The notes: a model not told the origin generated them from the sequence alone. Positions 11,645-22,544 are shown, numbered from the stretch's first letter. The stretch is 64,000 bases of DNA from Cliona cf. orientalis (GCA_963930775.1 OZ005693.1:7376006-7440005), one strand, 5' to 3'. Translations and numbers: made by a program.

Positions 11645-12204
11645 GTTGCAAAATATATCACACTTGCTCTAGCCCCTTTATCAAACCATCTTCCTGTGCT
11701 TTTGCATGTTATTGTTGTTCTTAGTATGTCTGTGTAAACACTATCTTACTTCCATTTGCTGTACATGTGCATGGCAGCAGTGTGTATGTATATGCATGCA
11801 TGTATGTGCACAGCGCATTTAGAACATGTGATATGGTGCAATGTTTATAGCCGTAATTTTCCTCATATGTATGTAGCCTTGAAAGGACGTTGAAATTATG
11901 ACAATAAAGTCTACTCTGGCCTAATATGCATTGAAGCACCGTATTTGCTGGAGTATAAGTTGTACCTGTATATTAGTCGCAACCTTAAAACGTACTGTGT
12001 AAAATTGATTTCCTTAAAACATGCTGTGTAGAAGTTATCTGAATGCAACACTAATACGCAGGTGCGACCATAGATAATAGAGGACTTATAGTAGTAAACT
12101 ACACGTTTGAATACGATCATCATATTATGCGCTGGAGTATTAACAACAGCTGTGTATCTTGCTGTACTTGAAATTTATCTCAGCTCGATCAAACCCAGGA
12201 GTGG
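11645..12204. other. No gene recognised
   Basis: AT-rich sequence with several short unrelated open frames. No domain, repeat boundary or RNA gene could be supported. Confidence 0.5.
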
Positions 12205-12350
12205 GCAAGAGTGCTACTAAGTGTTTACTGGGTGCCTCAAGTAATTACCTGATGGAGCCCTAATTGGATTTAGTTTGCTTGAAATCCAGTAATGAACTAA
12301 GGTGAGTAGGATGATTAGTTCCTCCTACTAAGATTGAAGTCCACAAACAA
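12205..12350 (-). pseudogene. Short fragment of a subfamily A transporter
   Basis: About 145 bases match the minus-strand transporter segment encoding the TM4-5 region and the loop before it. Recognisable words are GGGTGCCTCAAGTAA, CCTAATTGGAT, GCTTGAAATCCA, GAGTAGGATGATTA and GATTGAAGTCCA. Small deletions break the frame. It is a relic of a further A copy between A1 and A2. Confidence 0.7.
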
Positions 12351-13782
12351 CCACAGTAGGTACACATGCAAGCTTGCTGTTGACGAAGTAGTGTAAGTAG
12401 TGTAAATTGTATACAGTGAGTGCCATCAGACAGTTCCGCCCTGCAACAGTATGACATGGCATAATTGTTATAATATACTTAGTGCCTATCTATACCTTTG
12501 TTGGGTGGAGTTTAGCTGTTGAATAGCTTCATGAAAAAAGGCCCAATTACATCATAAAATGGTGCGTATCGTGAGTGATATTGTGGCCTAAGCACCTAAT
12601 ATAAACCATGGTTTAGGGGTGTAATTTTCATCTCATAATGTGTAAAGACCACATGCTGAGGCTGCTCTTTCAAATAGATTATCAATATTAGCAGGATATG
12701 GAAGCATAGTGAATATAGTGGTGACCATATAATTAACCCTCAGCGCATGCACGAGGGTTACAGTAGTTGGTCTGTCTGTTACCATGCTAGCTGCTGCATA
12801 CCTCATTTGCAGGTTCAATTTGCGGTGTTGTAAGGTTCCTTATGGTGTTCCAAATGCATGATTTGACAATGTATGGATTTAACTGAAAACGCTTGTTCGC
12901 CCGTTTTGGCATCACTTGCCGATTCTAAGCTTCTTGACTTTGCCCGAGCTAGCGAAAGCATGACTTAACGTATAAATAGAACGTTGTGCTATATACGGTA
13001 TGTATGTCTATCAACCCTCAGCGCATGCACGGTTGCATTAATCCCACCACTCAGTCCATTGGCGAGCTTTTGACGATCATGGGATGACAGTGGCTTCTTT
13101 TCAAATCTAACGCTTAGCTGCCAATTGCCATGTGTATTCTTTGACTCTCTGGCTTGTATGCATGCATGGCATTCCAGTACTTGAACCCAATATTGGAAAT
13201 GCAATATTGCTCAGTGTACTTCAGTCTTGTGCCAAGGCTTTGCATCATAGTTAAGATGTAGCTAGCTAAGTCCCCAAGAAGTGGAGGTTAGGCTACAGTG
13301 AGGGAAGTTGAGTTGATGTCGACACCACAGTGTGGAGTTCGATATAACACACTAGGGTTATTGCTACTGTGAGCTGTTGAACCTTAAACAACACTGCTGT
13401 GCAAGTATAACATTAGCCTCGTCCCCAATCCTTAATATTATAGTAGCGTCGCCCCGGCCCCGGCCCTTTAGCTACCCGTTTTGCTGCTTGCAACTGTTGA
13501 AGCATGTAGCTAATGCCATGCAACATGCCGAGGGTTTTGTGCTTAAGAGAGATCTATTCTACCAAGGATAGTGTCATACATCCATCTGCAATGTACAATA
13601 ATAATATTATACTGATTTTTATGAGTGAATTGTGCATTGTACATGAGATATTCTCAATAGTGGGGAAATAACGTTACTATTACTGGTGTTCATTCTAACA
13701 ATAAATCTTAATAAAATTAATTTTGGCATACAAACCACTATGCTTTAACTGTAGTAGTAGCTAGACAGACTAGAGTTTTGTT
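12351..13782. repeat. 3' flank repeat of transporter A2, with insertion
   Basis: The block (CAGTATGACATGGCATAATT, then CTGCTCTTTCAAATAGATTA, then GGATAGTGTCATACATCC) recurs downstream of the other A genes at about 19.4-19.9, 28.9-29.4, 33.2-33.6, 46.4-46.7 and 53.7-55.1 kb. Here about 830 bp (roughly 12,735-13,565) is inserted compared with the 19.6-kb copy. The extra segment contains two AACCCTCAGCGCATGCAC motifs (near 12,735 and 13,013) and a stretch resembling 28,540-28,860. Confidence 0.6.
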
Positions 13783-15621
13783 TTACGTTGTGCAGTCACT
13801 ATCTGAATCACCATCAGTTATTGTTGTATTAGTATTAGAGACTTGTACAAGATAGCGTGAGTACACCTCCTCAATGTCTCTTTGACGGAATAAGATATCA
13901 TCTCTTTCTCTGTACTTGTATTTCTTAGCTGCAAATACGAAGAGAATAAAACCAAGCAGTCCCGTTAATAAAACGAAGCCTAGGTATACAGAGCAACAGC
14001 TTATTACGGATGGGAGAGTTAAAGGCCATGGTTGAGTGAGAGAGACGGGAAGAATGGCGGTTATTCCAATGAGTTGAAATATACCTTGAATAGCAAAAAA
14101 CACCCCAACTAGTAGTCCCTTCATTGAGTGGGGGCTCTGAGCTGAGATGAATTCTAAAGTTGTAGTCGTGATCAAAAGTGGCCCAGTTCCAAGAAATAAA
14201 CTAGGTGCTATGAAAACACTCCAGTGCATATTAAGAGGATTGTATTCCACTGTGTAATTGTACTTGTATATTTGAAACATACACTGGGTAACTGTGTTAT
14301 GAGATTGCTCAATTCCATTTCCTGTCTTTGAGTGTCCTACCATATCAATTATGAGCATACTGATTACTCCAAGAAGAGACAAAACCACTCCTGTCCCCAG
14401 CCTAGTGAAAATCCTGGGCCGATTTCGCCTGAGTATGAAGAATATTATCCATATATACAAGGGAAAATTAATGTCGGTGAAAATAGCAATCAATCCTCCA
14501 GTGTCCACTATCTTAGGCACTAGGTTATGTATAGTGTAATTTCTTAAATAATGCCTTGGTTGTGCTATGCCAGCATGAAAGCTGAAGAGGGGGAAGATGT
14601 ATCTTGAAGCTGGTAGTTGGAGAATAAACAAAGGTCCCAATGCCAAAAGAAAAATTAAAATCCTCAACAACGTTTTCACGTTCTCCACTTGTTCTGTTGT
14701 AAATGGTCCTCCATAAAGTTCCTTGGCAAAGTCAATTCTTGATGGAATATAGTCATCAGTGTAGGTAAAGGCACTACGACGAAGTGGGTATTTGTGCTTT
14801 CTTGCAAAGTTCAGCACTCTATAAACGATTTTATATGGGTTATTTTGTCCATACTCAACAAGGAACCATTTTTGACGTTTCCAGCAGGTGATAGCATACA
14901 ATATTGATAGCATTGAAAGTAAACTTACAGGTACTATAAGAAGTAATGATAGCTCAATATTTTTTCGCAAAGAAATGCAGTCAAGTATATTTAGAAGTAC
15001 ATCAAGCACGGAGCTACAAGTGAACACCCATGTGGCGTAATGTATGAAGAGAGCCAAGTGCTCAGTGGGTGCCTCAAGTAACTGATCGAGTCCTAATTGA
15101 ATGTAGTTTGCCTGAAATCCAACCAAACCAGTGATGAACAAGACAAGAACAAGGGAGAGTAGGATGATTAATGCAACCAATTCCTCATACTGTGGTTGAA
15201 GTCCGTGATTAAGTGTAGGTCTAGCGTTTGATACAACTGAATAAAATGCAATTGAACATGCAGCCCCCAGAAGCATAAAACTGAATAACATCAAGGTTAG
15301 ACTGAACATAGCTGTTCTAAATCTTCCACAGCAGACATCAGCCATGAATCCACTCAAAGGATAAAATATCATAATCAAAGTCAGTGTAACATAGGGTATC
15401 AAATCGAGGATAGCCACATCTTCACTGTGTGCATAACGGCTTCCCAGTATTGAAACCGCTACAATATCTTGAATAAAAGTGTATGCTGTACCAACCACTG
15501 TTGCCCATAGGATGATGAGTATAGCTGCCTTGGATGAGAGGCAAAGATGCTTAAACTTTGGTAGCCGGTAAGAATTGAATCTTGATATGTGGTTCAGTAG
15601 AGGACTTGCTTCTGGTGACAT
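13783..15621 (-). CDS. POT/PTR (SLC15)-like transporter, subfamily A, copy 2
   Basis: Single-exon gene of about 612 residues from MSPEASPLL; an upstream in-frame Met at 15,636 is less likely by comparison with other copies. It has the full set of A-type signatures: SGFMADVCCGRFRT, GFQANYIQLGLDQL, RRSAFTYTDD, GGPFTTEQVENVKT and EFISAQSPHSMKG. The tail has RQRDIEEVYSRYL followed by an acidic, serine-rich end, DGDSDSDCTT. The N-terminal EASPLL sorting-type motif is kept and TM1 lacks ExxER. Compared with A1 it differs mostly in the loop after TM3 and in TM6, while the central linker is nearly the same. No frameshift or stop is seen, so it is probably functional. Confidence 0.86.
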   Translation of the reverse strand: MSPEASPLLNHISRFNSYRLPKFKHLCLSSKAAILIILWATVVGTAYTFIQDIVAVSILGSRYAHSEDVAILDLIPYVTLTLIMIFYPLSGFMADVCCGRFRTAMFSLTLMLFSFMLLGAACSIAFYSVVSNARPTLNHGLQPQYEELVALIILLSLVLVLFITGLVGFQANYIQLGLDQLLEAPTEHLALFIHYATWVFTCSSVLDVLLNILDCISLRKNIELSLLLIVPVSLLSMLSILYAITCWKRQKWFLVEYGQNNPYKIVYRVLNFARKHKYPLRRSAFTYTDDYIPSRIDFAKELYGGPFTTEQVENVKTLLRILIFLLALGPLFILQLPASRYIFPLFSFHAGIAQPRHYLRNYTIHNLVPKIVDTGGLIAIFTDINFPLYIWIIFFILRRNRPRIFTRLGTGVVLSLLGVISMLIIDMVGHSKTGNGIEQSHNTVTQCMFQIYKYNYTVEYNPLNMHWSVFIAPSLFLGTGPLLITTTTLEFISAQSPHSMKGLLVGVFFAIQGIFQLIGITAILPVSLTQPWPLTLPSVISCCSVYLGFVLLTGLLGFILFVFAAKKYKYRERDDILFRQRDIEEVYSRYLVQVSNTNTTITDGDSDSDCTT

Positions 15622-15810
15622 GATCTCTACATTCAAGTTCAGTACACAAAAATCATGGAACTGAATACTTATGAAGCTGTGAATAATGAGCTATATTACT
15701 TTTCTGGTCACTACGCTTCAGTCACAGATATATTAGAATAGCAATTACACTGAAAGTAGCTATAGTTTCAACATCAACCTGTTAAGCATACTATTATGTA
15801 TTATTAATAA
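15622..15810 (-). promoter_or_regulatory. Conserved 5' flank of transporter A2
   Basis: A block of about 110 bases upstream of the start is shared nearly unchanged with A5 and A6 and partly with A3 and A1: CATGGAACTGAATACTTATG, AATGAGCTATATTACTTTTC and GGTCACTA. Conservation beyond the coding region fits a shared promoter or 5' UTR, although recent duplication explains it equally well. Confidence 0.45.
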
Positions 15811-16256
15811 TACTGTAAACTCTAGTTATTAAGCGCACCTCGCTATTAAGCGCACATTATTTATTAAGCGCATGTCCTCTTCTTGTCATAAGCTATTGTT
15901 TATTAAGCGCATGCGCTTAATAGGCGTGGCGTTCTATGAACCTGACCTTGACCGGCTGGAAAGTATTTGGAGTCGGGTATCTTTGGAGAAATGATGGCTA
16001 CGAATAACGTTATCATGCAAGAAGATCGACAAATCGCCATCACTCGTCATCTTGAGCGGCAACTGTAAACGCTAAAGTGCTCGATCGATCGAGCGCTAGT
16101 GCTAGCGATAGCGCTAGCGGGCCTCGCATCCATCACGTGCCCAAACGTTTGTGGGCATGGTTATGTGCCATATAAGCGCATATCCTTTATTAAGCGCATA
16201 CTGTCATTCCGTTTACCGCTACAAGCGCATGCGCTTATTAACCAGAGTCTACGGTA
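15811..16256. mobile_element. MITE family 2-related element (CTGTAAACTCTAG termini)
   Basis: TA-flanked element of 446 bp. The left end TACTGTAAACTCTAGTTATT matches the inverted right end AATAACCAGAGTCTACGGTA (from TTATTAACCAGAGTCTACGGTA) with a few changes. It shares the TTAAGCGCATA motif of MITE family 2 at both ends, but the middle is different. It contains two exact GCGCATGCGC palindromes, at 15,907-15,916 and 16,225-16,234. Confidence 0.75.
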
Positions 16257-17000
16257 TTGTACTTATCAGTTGCCTAGTATATTATGTAAAATATATTTAC
16301 GATGCTTACATGCATTTATTATTGGTACAGGTTTGCTCTTATGGTTTTACTGAATGTCTAGGGGATAACATGTTATTGCTAAGATTTAACATATGCCAGG
16401 GTTTGTCAAATGTGCATAATGTTTTTTTGGTTTCAGCAGAGCATAAGGGCTGATATGAGCATAGCTAGAATTGTGAGGCCTACATGATCCGTTCTTGTGT
16501 GTTTAGCTTTGTATACGTACACGTACTCATATTAATATGATCATGTTGCTATGTCATCCCTTACCATTACATATAGTAACATGGCAGCTGCACTGTGGTT
16601 GTAGTTTAGCTGTATGCTTCACTATTGTAATGTACACTAGCAGTCAAAAAAGGTGTGTAGGATAATTGTACTAGCTATATACAGGAAGCTCATGCAGCAT
16701 AATATTAACATGCACTGTAGAATGAATATAGCAGCTGTGCTAGCATGCTGATCTGGTGGATCAGCCCTTCTGCTAGTGTACCATTAGCCACATTACATTA
16801 TCTGATATACATGCATCTCTACAGAGCAACTAACAGTTTGTATTTTATGACACATTAATTTTAGCTTCATACTATCCTGCATAGCGGTTGCATACTAGAG
16901 GTAATTAATAATTTGCTGCTTTGAACCATACTCTAGATCTGTTATAACAGTTTTTGTCCTTCAGGCAGGTTCTTAAATACTTTAGAGCCTTGACTAGAAG
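16257..17000. repeat. Distal 5' repeat of the transporter unit, copy 1
   Basis: This segment (TTTGCTCTTATGGTTTTACT, then GGCCTAC near 16,480, then CAGCCCTTCTGCTAGTGT, then GAACCATACTC) recurs at 35,700-36,351 and 40,776-40,880 (split by the LTR element), in part at 43,375-43,640, and at 57,340-58,380. It marks the upstream part of the segmental duplication. No coding potential is seen. Confidence 0.7.
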
Positions 17001-17039
17001 TGATTACCATGCAATGTCATACTGTGTATGTTCGAGGAT

Positions 17040-17315
17040 AGGTGCATGCCACCCTAATTTAGGTACCGTCTTTGGACAATCCCTTACCCTTATGTGGCAG
17101 GTAACAGGTGACACAAGTATGGTTATACGCACAGGTACCTGGGAGGATGCACAAGCCCCTGTTCCATGAGATGCAGATATTATTATGTTTGCATGTGCGA
17201 ATAGTAGGCTGAGTGTTAGAGGGACAGTTTGCCGGGAGGTGTAACAAAAGTAGTGCATACAGAGCCTATAAGTGTGGTCCACCTCGCGGCACAGGTTACA
17301 GAACATGGACTTCTC

Positions 17316-17348
<33 letters not shown>

Positions 17349-17560
17349 CTCCTTGGATTGTCTCCAGCTGATTGAGTAAGGTGATATGTCTGCCAGCAGC
17401 TCCCTCATTTCAGTGAACTGGTGCGACTTAATTTTGTCTACGAGCTTATGGGGAAAGGGCTCAGCTGTGCGTGAAAGGACGAAATCAGCATGAAGGATTG
17501 CCTATGTAAGCTGAGGTAGGCCTGGAGGGTGGGTTAGTTGTAGTTGTGGCCCCCGAAGGT
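17040..17560 (-). pseudogene. Gag-like zinc-finger remnant, probably of a DIRS/Ngaro-type retroelement
   Basis: Read on the minus strand, the 17,400-17,490 region gives PFPHKLVDKIKSHQFTEMRE and then LLAD. After the G run, 17,059-17,247 gives a C-x7-C-x5-C-x3-H finger (CISWNRGLC, then C, then AYNHTC) with a further C-x2-C behind it. From memory, this pairing of a KLV-I-F-MRELL helix with a WN-G-C-C-Y-H-C finger is common in gag-like ORFs of tyrosine-recombinase retroelements of cnidarians and sponges. The frame is broken at the G tract and no recombinase or RT is next to it. Confidence 0.45.
17318..17348. repeat. Homopolymer run of 31 G
   Basis: An uninterrupted G tract interrupts the gag-like remnant. 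On the minus strand it would read as polyproline in an otherwise non-matching frame, so the proline run is an artefact of the repeat. Confidence 0.9.
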
Positions 17561-18692
17561 GCAGTGGAGTGCTTCTGAGCAAGGATGGAGATTGGCGAAG
17601 CAGTCTGGCTAGCAGCTGCCAGTAAAATCTAAGTGAGGTGTGGGGCAGCTGTTGGAACAATTCTATAGTGTGATAATGTCGCAGTACACAGCGAAGGAAA
17701 GGATGTCAAATATGGCAATCTGGAGGATCTGCATTGCCTATTCAGCTGTGGTGAGATGTGAGTGTAATACATTCAGCCGTGGTAGGGTGTATATATGCCA
17801 ACATATGATCTGTGTTGTCATAGATGTGGAGCCAGCCTACTAATTATATGCATACATGCCCTTTTATGGGTGTGCCACGCAAGAAATAGGGTTTATGCAC
17901 GCGCATGTACAGCCACGCATGTACAGTATGATATGGCATAATTATTATTGGGGCGAGCCTGAGCGAGCCCCACATAGACGGTAATGCACTGCGCGACTGA
18001 GATATATATATATATATGGTACGTCGGTCCTTAGTTACGCCCCGCCCAATGTCCACCATTCCGTATATATGCTGCTCTAATTCAACGAAATACAAATTTA
18101 CATTCATGTGTGCTAGGCTATCGCTAGCGCTATGAACACTGAACAAAGCGAAAAGCTCAGAACTGAGGCTTCAAAGGGTAGGAGGCAAGAGCGAGACAGA
18201 GATCGTTGTCAATCGGAGTCTTAGCTCAACAGCGGCCAAGAGAAAGGGACAGAATTTATTAGCCATATCAAGCTGTACCGCGCCGGACTCCAAAGGAGGA
18301 GAGAGCCAGACAGAGCGGCTCGTCGTCAGCTCAACAGCGCAAGGACCAGCTAAGAACGCGATAAAGATAGACGTGCTGCTAACTGATTATGACAATAGAG
18401 GCAGGCTAAATTAAAATTATCTTTTCTCTTGACTGTTGACAGACACTATGTCGAGGGAACTAGCTATCGTGCAGATGTATAGGCCTACATAGCACTATGA
18501 GACTGTCTGTCATTGTATGCTTGGATATGTGTCGGTGGTCTGCATGATCTATTGTGCTATGGCTTTGTTCAAGTTTTCAAGTCTCAGCTACTGATAGAGA
18601 CTTTCAGAGGCTCAGCTCAGGCTTGCCCCAAACAGGCCCTGCATGACACTAGTATATACTTAGTGCCTATCTGTACTTTTGTTGGGTGGAAT
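17561..18692. other. Probable composite insertion in the A3 3' flank; no gene recognised
   Basis: Compared with the homologous flank at 12,443-12,500, a segment of about 700 bases (roughly 17,945-18,650) is extra here. It begins GGGGCGAGCCTGAGCGAGCC, includes a short (AT)n tract near 18,001-18,018, and resembles no coding sequence. Its ends are not clear enough to name an element. Confidence 0.4.
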
Positions 18693-19370
18693 CAAGGGCT
18701 TATCGAGCCGCCGTAGGCGGCGAGAGGGCATGTAACGTACATAGACTGCGAAATCCAACATGTTACTAAAAATAGATTTTTTACTAGCTATGAAATTTTG
18801 TTTGATGGCTTATCAGCCCGTTCTTTTCGAGATTTGACAAAGAAGAGAGGCTATCATGGTCCTTTCAGGCGGTTCTCAACGCTGCCAAGTGTCAGAAACA
18901 AAATCGAGCTGAGTCTGAGTCTCCAGCAATGTAAAGCTCCCGTTCACTTTACTGCCCAACGACAGAGACAGAAGCGATGGGGTAAGCTTCTGGTTTTGTT
19001 GTATTGAAGACTAGCTTAGAATGAAGGCCTTCGACGTCTCATGACCCCAGCTTTGTCTGATACAGCGTGTGATGGCATTATGTCAGCTCAGAGCTGTTTT
19101 TCACCGCCACCTTCTCTGATCGACTCGAGTATAGCCTCGTTTTCACTTGTCTCGACGATTGGTGTTGCCTTCTGAATCTTCGGTGCTGCCAACAAAGGCT
19201 TAGCGTGGAAGTAGCTAGGTCGCTATAAAACCAGGTACAAACATTGCCTATACTAGTTTGTTCATTGAACGTTTTGCTATTTTTAGTAACAATTAGGATT
19301 TCGCCGTCTACGTTAGCACTACGCGGATTACATGCCCTCTCGCCGCCTACGGCGGCTCGATAAACCCTTG
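18693..19370. mobile_element. MITE with long terminal inverted repeats (CAAGGG...CCCTTG)
   Basis: A 678-bp element. About 85 bp at the left (CAAGGGCTTATCGAGCCGCC onward to TTACTAAAAATAG) recurs inverted at the right (CTATTTTTAGTAAC to GGCGGCTCGATAAACCCTTG). GTGGA lies next to both edges. The homologous flank at 12,497-12,512 reads TTGGGTGGAGTTTAGCTGTT without the element, so the insertion is supported. Superfamily is not assigned. Confidence 0.8.
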
Positions 19371-19886
19371 GTGGAGTTTAACTGTTGAATAGCTTCAAGA
19401 AAAAAGGTCCAGTGGGTATCATGCATTAGCCTCGAACAGCGTGTGAGGGGGAGGGGACATTTGAGATATCATAAAACGCAAAATGGTGCGTATTGTGAGT
19501 GATATTGTGGCCTAATTACCTAGTACTAGTATATAAAGCATGGTTTAGGGGTAGCTATTCATAATGTGTAAAGATCACATCCTGAGGCTGCCTTTTCAAA
19601 CATATTATCAACCTTAGCAGGATATGGAAGCATAGTAAGTATAGTCGTTACCATATAATTATACATTGTTCCACCAAGGATAGTGTCATACATCCATCTG
19701 CAATATACAATACACTGATTTTATGAGTGAATTATTCATTGTATGCGAAATATTTTCAATAGTGGGGAAAGAACGTTACTATTACTGGTGTTCACTCTAA
19801 TCATAAATCTTAATAAATTTTGGCATACCAACTATAGTAACTATACTTTAACTGTAGTAGTAGCTAGACAGACTAGAATTTTGTTT
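19371..19886. repeat. 3' flank repeat of transporter A3
   Basis: The compact version of the A-type 3' flank (TCCTGAGGCTGCCTTTTCAA, AGCAGGATATGGAAGCATAG, GGATAGTGTCATACATCC, GGTGTTCACTCTAA). It serves as the reference for recognising insertions in the flanks of A2 and A6. Confidence 0.65.
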
Positions 19887-21722
19887 TTATGTTGTGCAGT
19901 CACTATCTGAATCACCATCAGTTATTGTTGTACCAGTATTAGGGACTTGTACAAGATAGCGTGAGTACACCTCCTCAATGTCTCTTTGACGGAATAAGAC
20001 GTCATCTCTTTCTCTGTGCTTGTATTTCTTAGCTGCAAATATGAAGAGAATAAAACCAAGCAGCCCTATTAATAAAATAAAGCCTAGGTACACCGAGCAA
20101 CAGCTTATTACAGATGGGAGAGTTAGAGGCCATGGTTGAGTGAGAGAGACGGGAAGGATGGCAGTTATTCCAATGAGTTGAAATACACCTTGAATAGCAA
20201 AAAACACCCCAACTAGTAGTCCCTTCATTGAGTGGGGGCTCTGAGCTGAGATGAATTCTAAAGTTGTAGTCGTGATCAAAAGTGGTCCAGTTCCAAGAAA
20301 GAAACTAGGTGCTATGAAGACACTCCAGTGCATGTTGAGAGGATTGTATTCCAGTGTGTAATTGTACTTGTAAATTTGAAACATACACTGGGTAACTGTG
20401 TTATGAGATTGCTCAATTCCATTTCCTGTCTGTGAGTGTCCTATCATATCAATTATGAGCATACTAATTACTCCAAGGAGAGAGAGAACTACTCCTGTCC
20501 CCAGCCTAGTAAAAATTCTGGGCCGATTTCGCCTGAGTATGAAGAATACTATCCATATGTACAAGGGAAAACTAATGTCAGTGAAAATAGCAATCCATCC
20601 TCCAGTGTCCACTATCTTAGGTACTAGGTTATGTATAGTGCAGTTTCTTGAATAATGCCTTGGTTGTGCTATGCCAGCATGAAAGCTGAAGAGGGGGAAG
20701 ATGTATCTTGAAGCTGGTAGTTGAAGAATAAACAAAGGTCCTAATGCCACAAGAAATATTAATATCCTTAACAATGTTTTCACGTTCTCCACTTGTTCTG
20801 TTGTAAATGGTCCTCCATAAAGTTCCTTGGCAAAGTCAATTCTCGATGGAACGTAGTCATCAGTGTAGGTAAAGGCACTACGACGAAGTGGGTACTTGTG
20901 CTTCATTGCAAAGTTCAGCACTCTATAAACGGTCTTGTAAGGATTGTTTTGTCCGCATTCAACAAGGAACCATTTGTGACGTTTCCAGCATGTGATAGCA
21001 CACAATATTGATAGTGTTGAGAGTAATACTCCTGGTACTATAATATATAATGATAGCTCAGTCTTTTTTCGCAAGGAAATGCAGTTAAGTATGTTTAGAA
21101 GTGGTACATCAAGCATGGAGCTACAAACAAACACCCACGTTGCATAATGTATGAAGAGTGCCAAGTGTTCGTTGGGTGCCTCGAGTAACTGATCGAGTCC
21201 TAATTGAATGTAGTTTGCCTGAAATCCTACCAAGCCAGTGATGAATAAGACAAGAGCAAGGGAGAGTAGGATGATTCCTGCAACAGTTTTCTTAAACTGT
21301 GGTTGAAGTCCGTGATTGAGTGTAAGTCCAGTTTTTGATTCAATTGCATAAAAAGCAAGTGTACATGCAATCCCTAGAAGCATAAAACTGAATAATGTCA
21401 AGGTTAGACTGAACATAACTGTTCTAAATCTTCCACAGCGGACATCAGCGATGAATCCACTCAAAGGATAGAATGTCATAATCAAAGTCAGTGTAACATA
21501 GGGTATTAAATCGAGGATAGCTACATCTTCACTGTGTGCATAACGGCTTCCCAGTATTGAAATTGCTACAATATCTTGAATAAAAGTGTATGCTGTGCCA
21601 ACCACTGTTGCCCATAAGATGATGAGTATAGCTGCCTTGGACGAGAGGCCAAGATGTTTCGATATATTCAGTAGCCAATGTGACTTAAATCTTGATAGCA
21701 GAGGACTTGCTTCTGATGACAT
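19887..21722 (-). CDS. POT/PTR (SLC15)-like transporter, subfamily A, copy 3
   Basis: Single-exon, 611 residues starting at MSSEASPLL. Approximate map: EASPLL at 4-9; TM1 29-49 without ExxER; MFS loop SGFIADVRCGRFRT at 88-101; GFQANYIQLGLDQL at 166-179; a soluble linker at 246-317 with RRSAFTYTDD (280-289) and GGPFTTEQVENVKT (303-316); an extracytosolic loop around 428-463; EFISAQSPHSMKG at 489-501; and a tail with RQRDIEEVYSRYL followed by acidic residues. About twelve membrane segments. Its start faces the start of the hydrolase gene 822 bp away, so the two are divergent neighbours that could share control. This is the A member of the only complete A-GH-B module. Confidence 0.87.
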   Translation of the reverse strand: MSSEASPLLSRFKSHWLLNISKHLGLSSKAAILIILWATVVGTAYTFIQDIVAISILGSRYAHSEDVAILDLIPYVTLTLIMTFYPLSGFIADVRCGRFRTVMFSLTLTLFSFMLLGIACTLAFYAIESKTGLTLNHGLQPQFKKTVAGIILLSLALVLFITGLVGFQANYIQLGLDQLLEAPNEHLALFIHYATWVFVCSSMLDVPLLNILNCISLRKKTELSLYIIVPGVLLSTLSILCAITCWKRHKWFLVECGQNNPYKTVYRVLNFAMKHKYPLRRSAFTYTDDYVPSRIDFAKELYGGPFTTEQVENVKTLLRILIFLVALGPLFILQLPASRYIFPLFSFHAGIAQPRHYSRNCTIHNLVPKIVDTGGWIAIFTDISFPLYIWIVFFILRRNRPRIFTRLGTGVVLSLLGVISMLIIDMIGHSQTGNGIEQSHNTVTQCMFQIYKYNYTLEYNPLNMHWSVFIAPSFFLGTGPLLITTTTLEFISAQSPHSMKGLLVGVFFAIQGVFQLIGITAILPVSLTQPWPLTLPSVISCCSVYLGFILLIGLLGFILFIFAAKKYKHRERDDVLFRQRDIEEVYSRYLVQVPNTGTTITDGDSDSDCTT

Positions 21723-22544
21723 GATCTCAAGTCATGGAATTAGATACTTGTGAAGCTATGGTGATTAGCTACAATATTGTTACTTTTCAGGTCACATTGC
21801 TCCACTGACGGACACGTTAGAGTAACAGTGAACTTTTTCTTAATACAAGTTTACACTGAAAGTAGTTGTAGTTTCAACGTCAACCTGTTAGTGTACTAGG
21901 TTGTTCTTTTTAGTTGCCTATTGGATAGCATGATATTATAAGGGTAACGGTTTTGAGTGCACACCTCACAATTCTAGCTACTCTCATATCAGTCCTTATG
22001 TTCTTGGTTGTCATGCACACTAGACAATCCCTGGCACAGGTCAAATCTTAGCAATAATAACACAGGCTACCCTCTAGACATTCAAAAAGTTACACAAAAG
22101 CATAACAACCAACCTGTACCAACAACTGCATGTATCCGTTCCTGTGTTACAGTACAGTTTAGCCATGTACTCAAATGATCATGATACTACACACTTAGTT
22201 TGAGCCCCCCTGCATAGTGGTCACGTACTACTGGTAATTACACTACATACTAAATATTTATTACTACTATAATATTATACTATTATGAGCAGTCTTGGTA
22301 TGATTCTCTCATGCAGGCAGGTTCTAAAACACTTGAGAGTCTTGATTAGGGGTGACTACCCACATAATGTCATAACAGACCAACTCAGATTGAGCCACAC
22401 ATTCAGATGGTTCCATATTATTATCACTCACAATTTAAGTACCTATGAATTCATGTAGATACTAAGCAAGCTAGCTGTATATTGCACTGACAAAATTAAT
22501 TTATTCATTGAACTGTTAATATACTTTGACATTGTGTTAGTCAT
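21723..22544. promoter_or_regulatory. Divergent intergenic region between transporter A3 and the hydrolase
   Basis: The region separates two genes transcribed away from each other, so it should hold both 5' ends. The 100 bases next to A3 retain parts of the A-type 5' flank. A repeat block (CAGGCAGGTTCTAAAACACT near 22,314) also occurs in the distal 5' repeats. No TATA box or named factor site was identified. Confidence 0.4.

Noticed and set aside
17004-17408. 134-residue minus-strand frame with a polyproline run
   Set aside because: The proline run is the G homopolymer; the frame joins two pieces that belong to different frames of the gag-like remnant.
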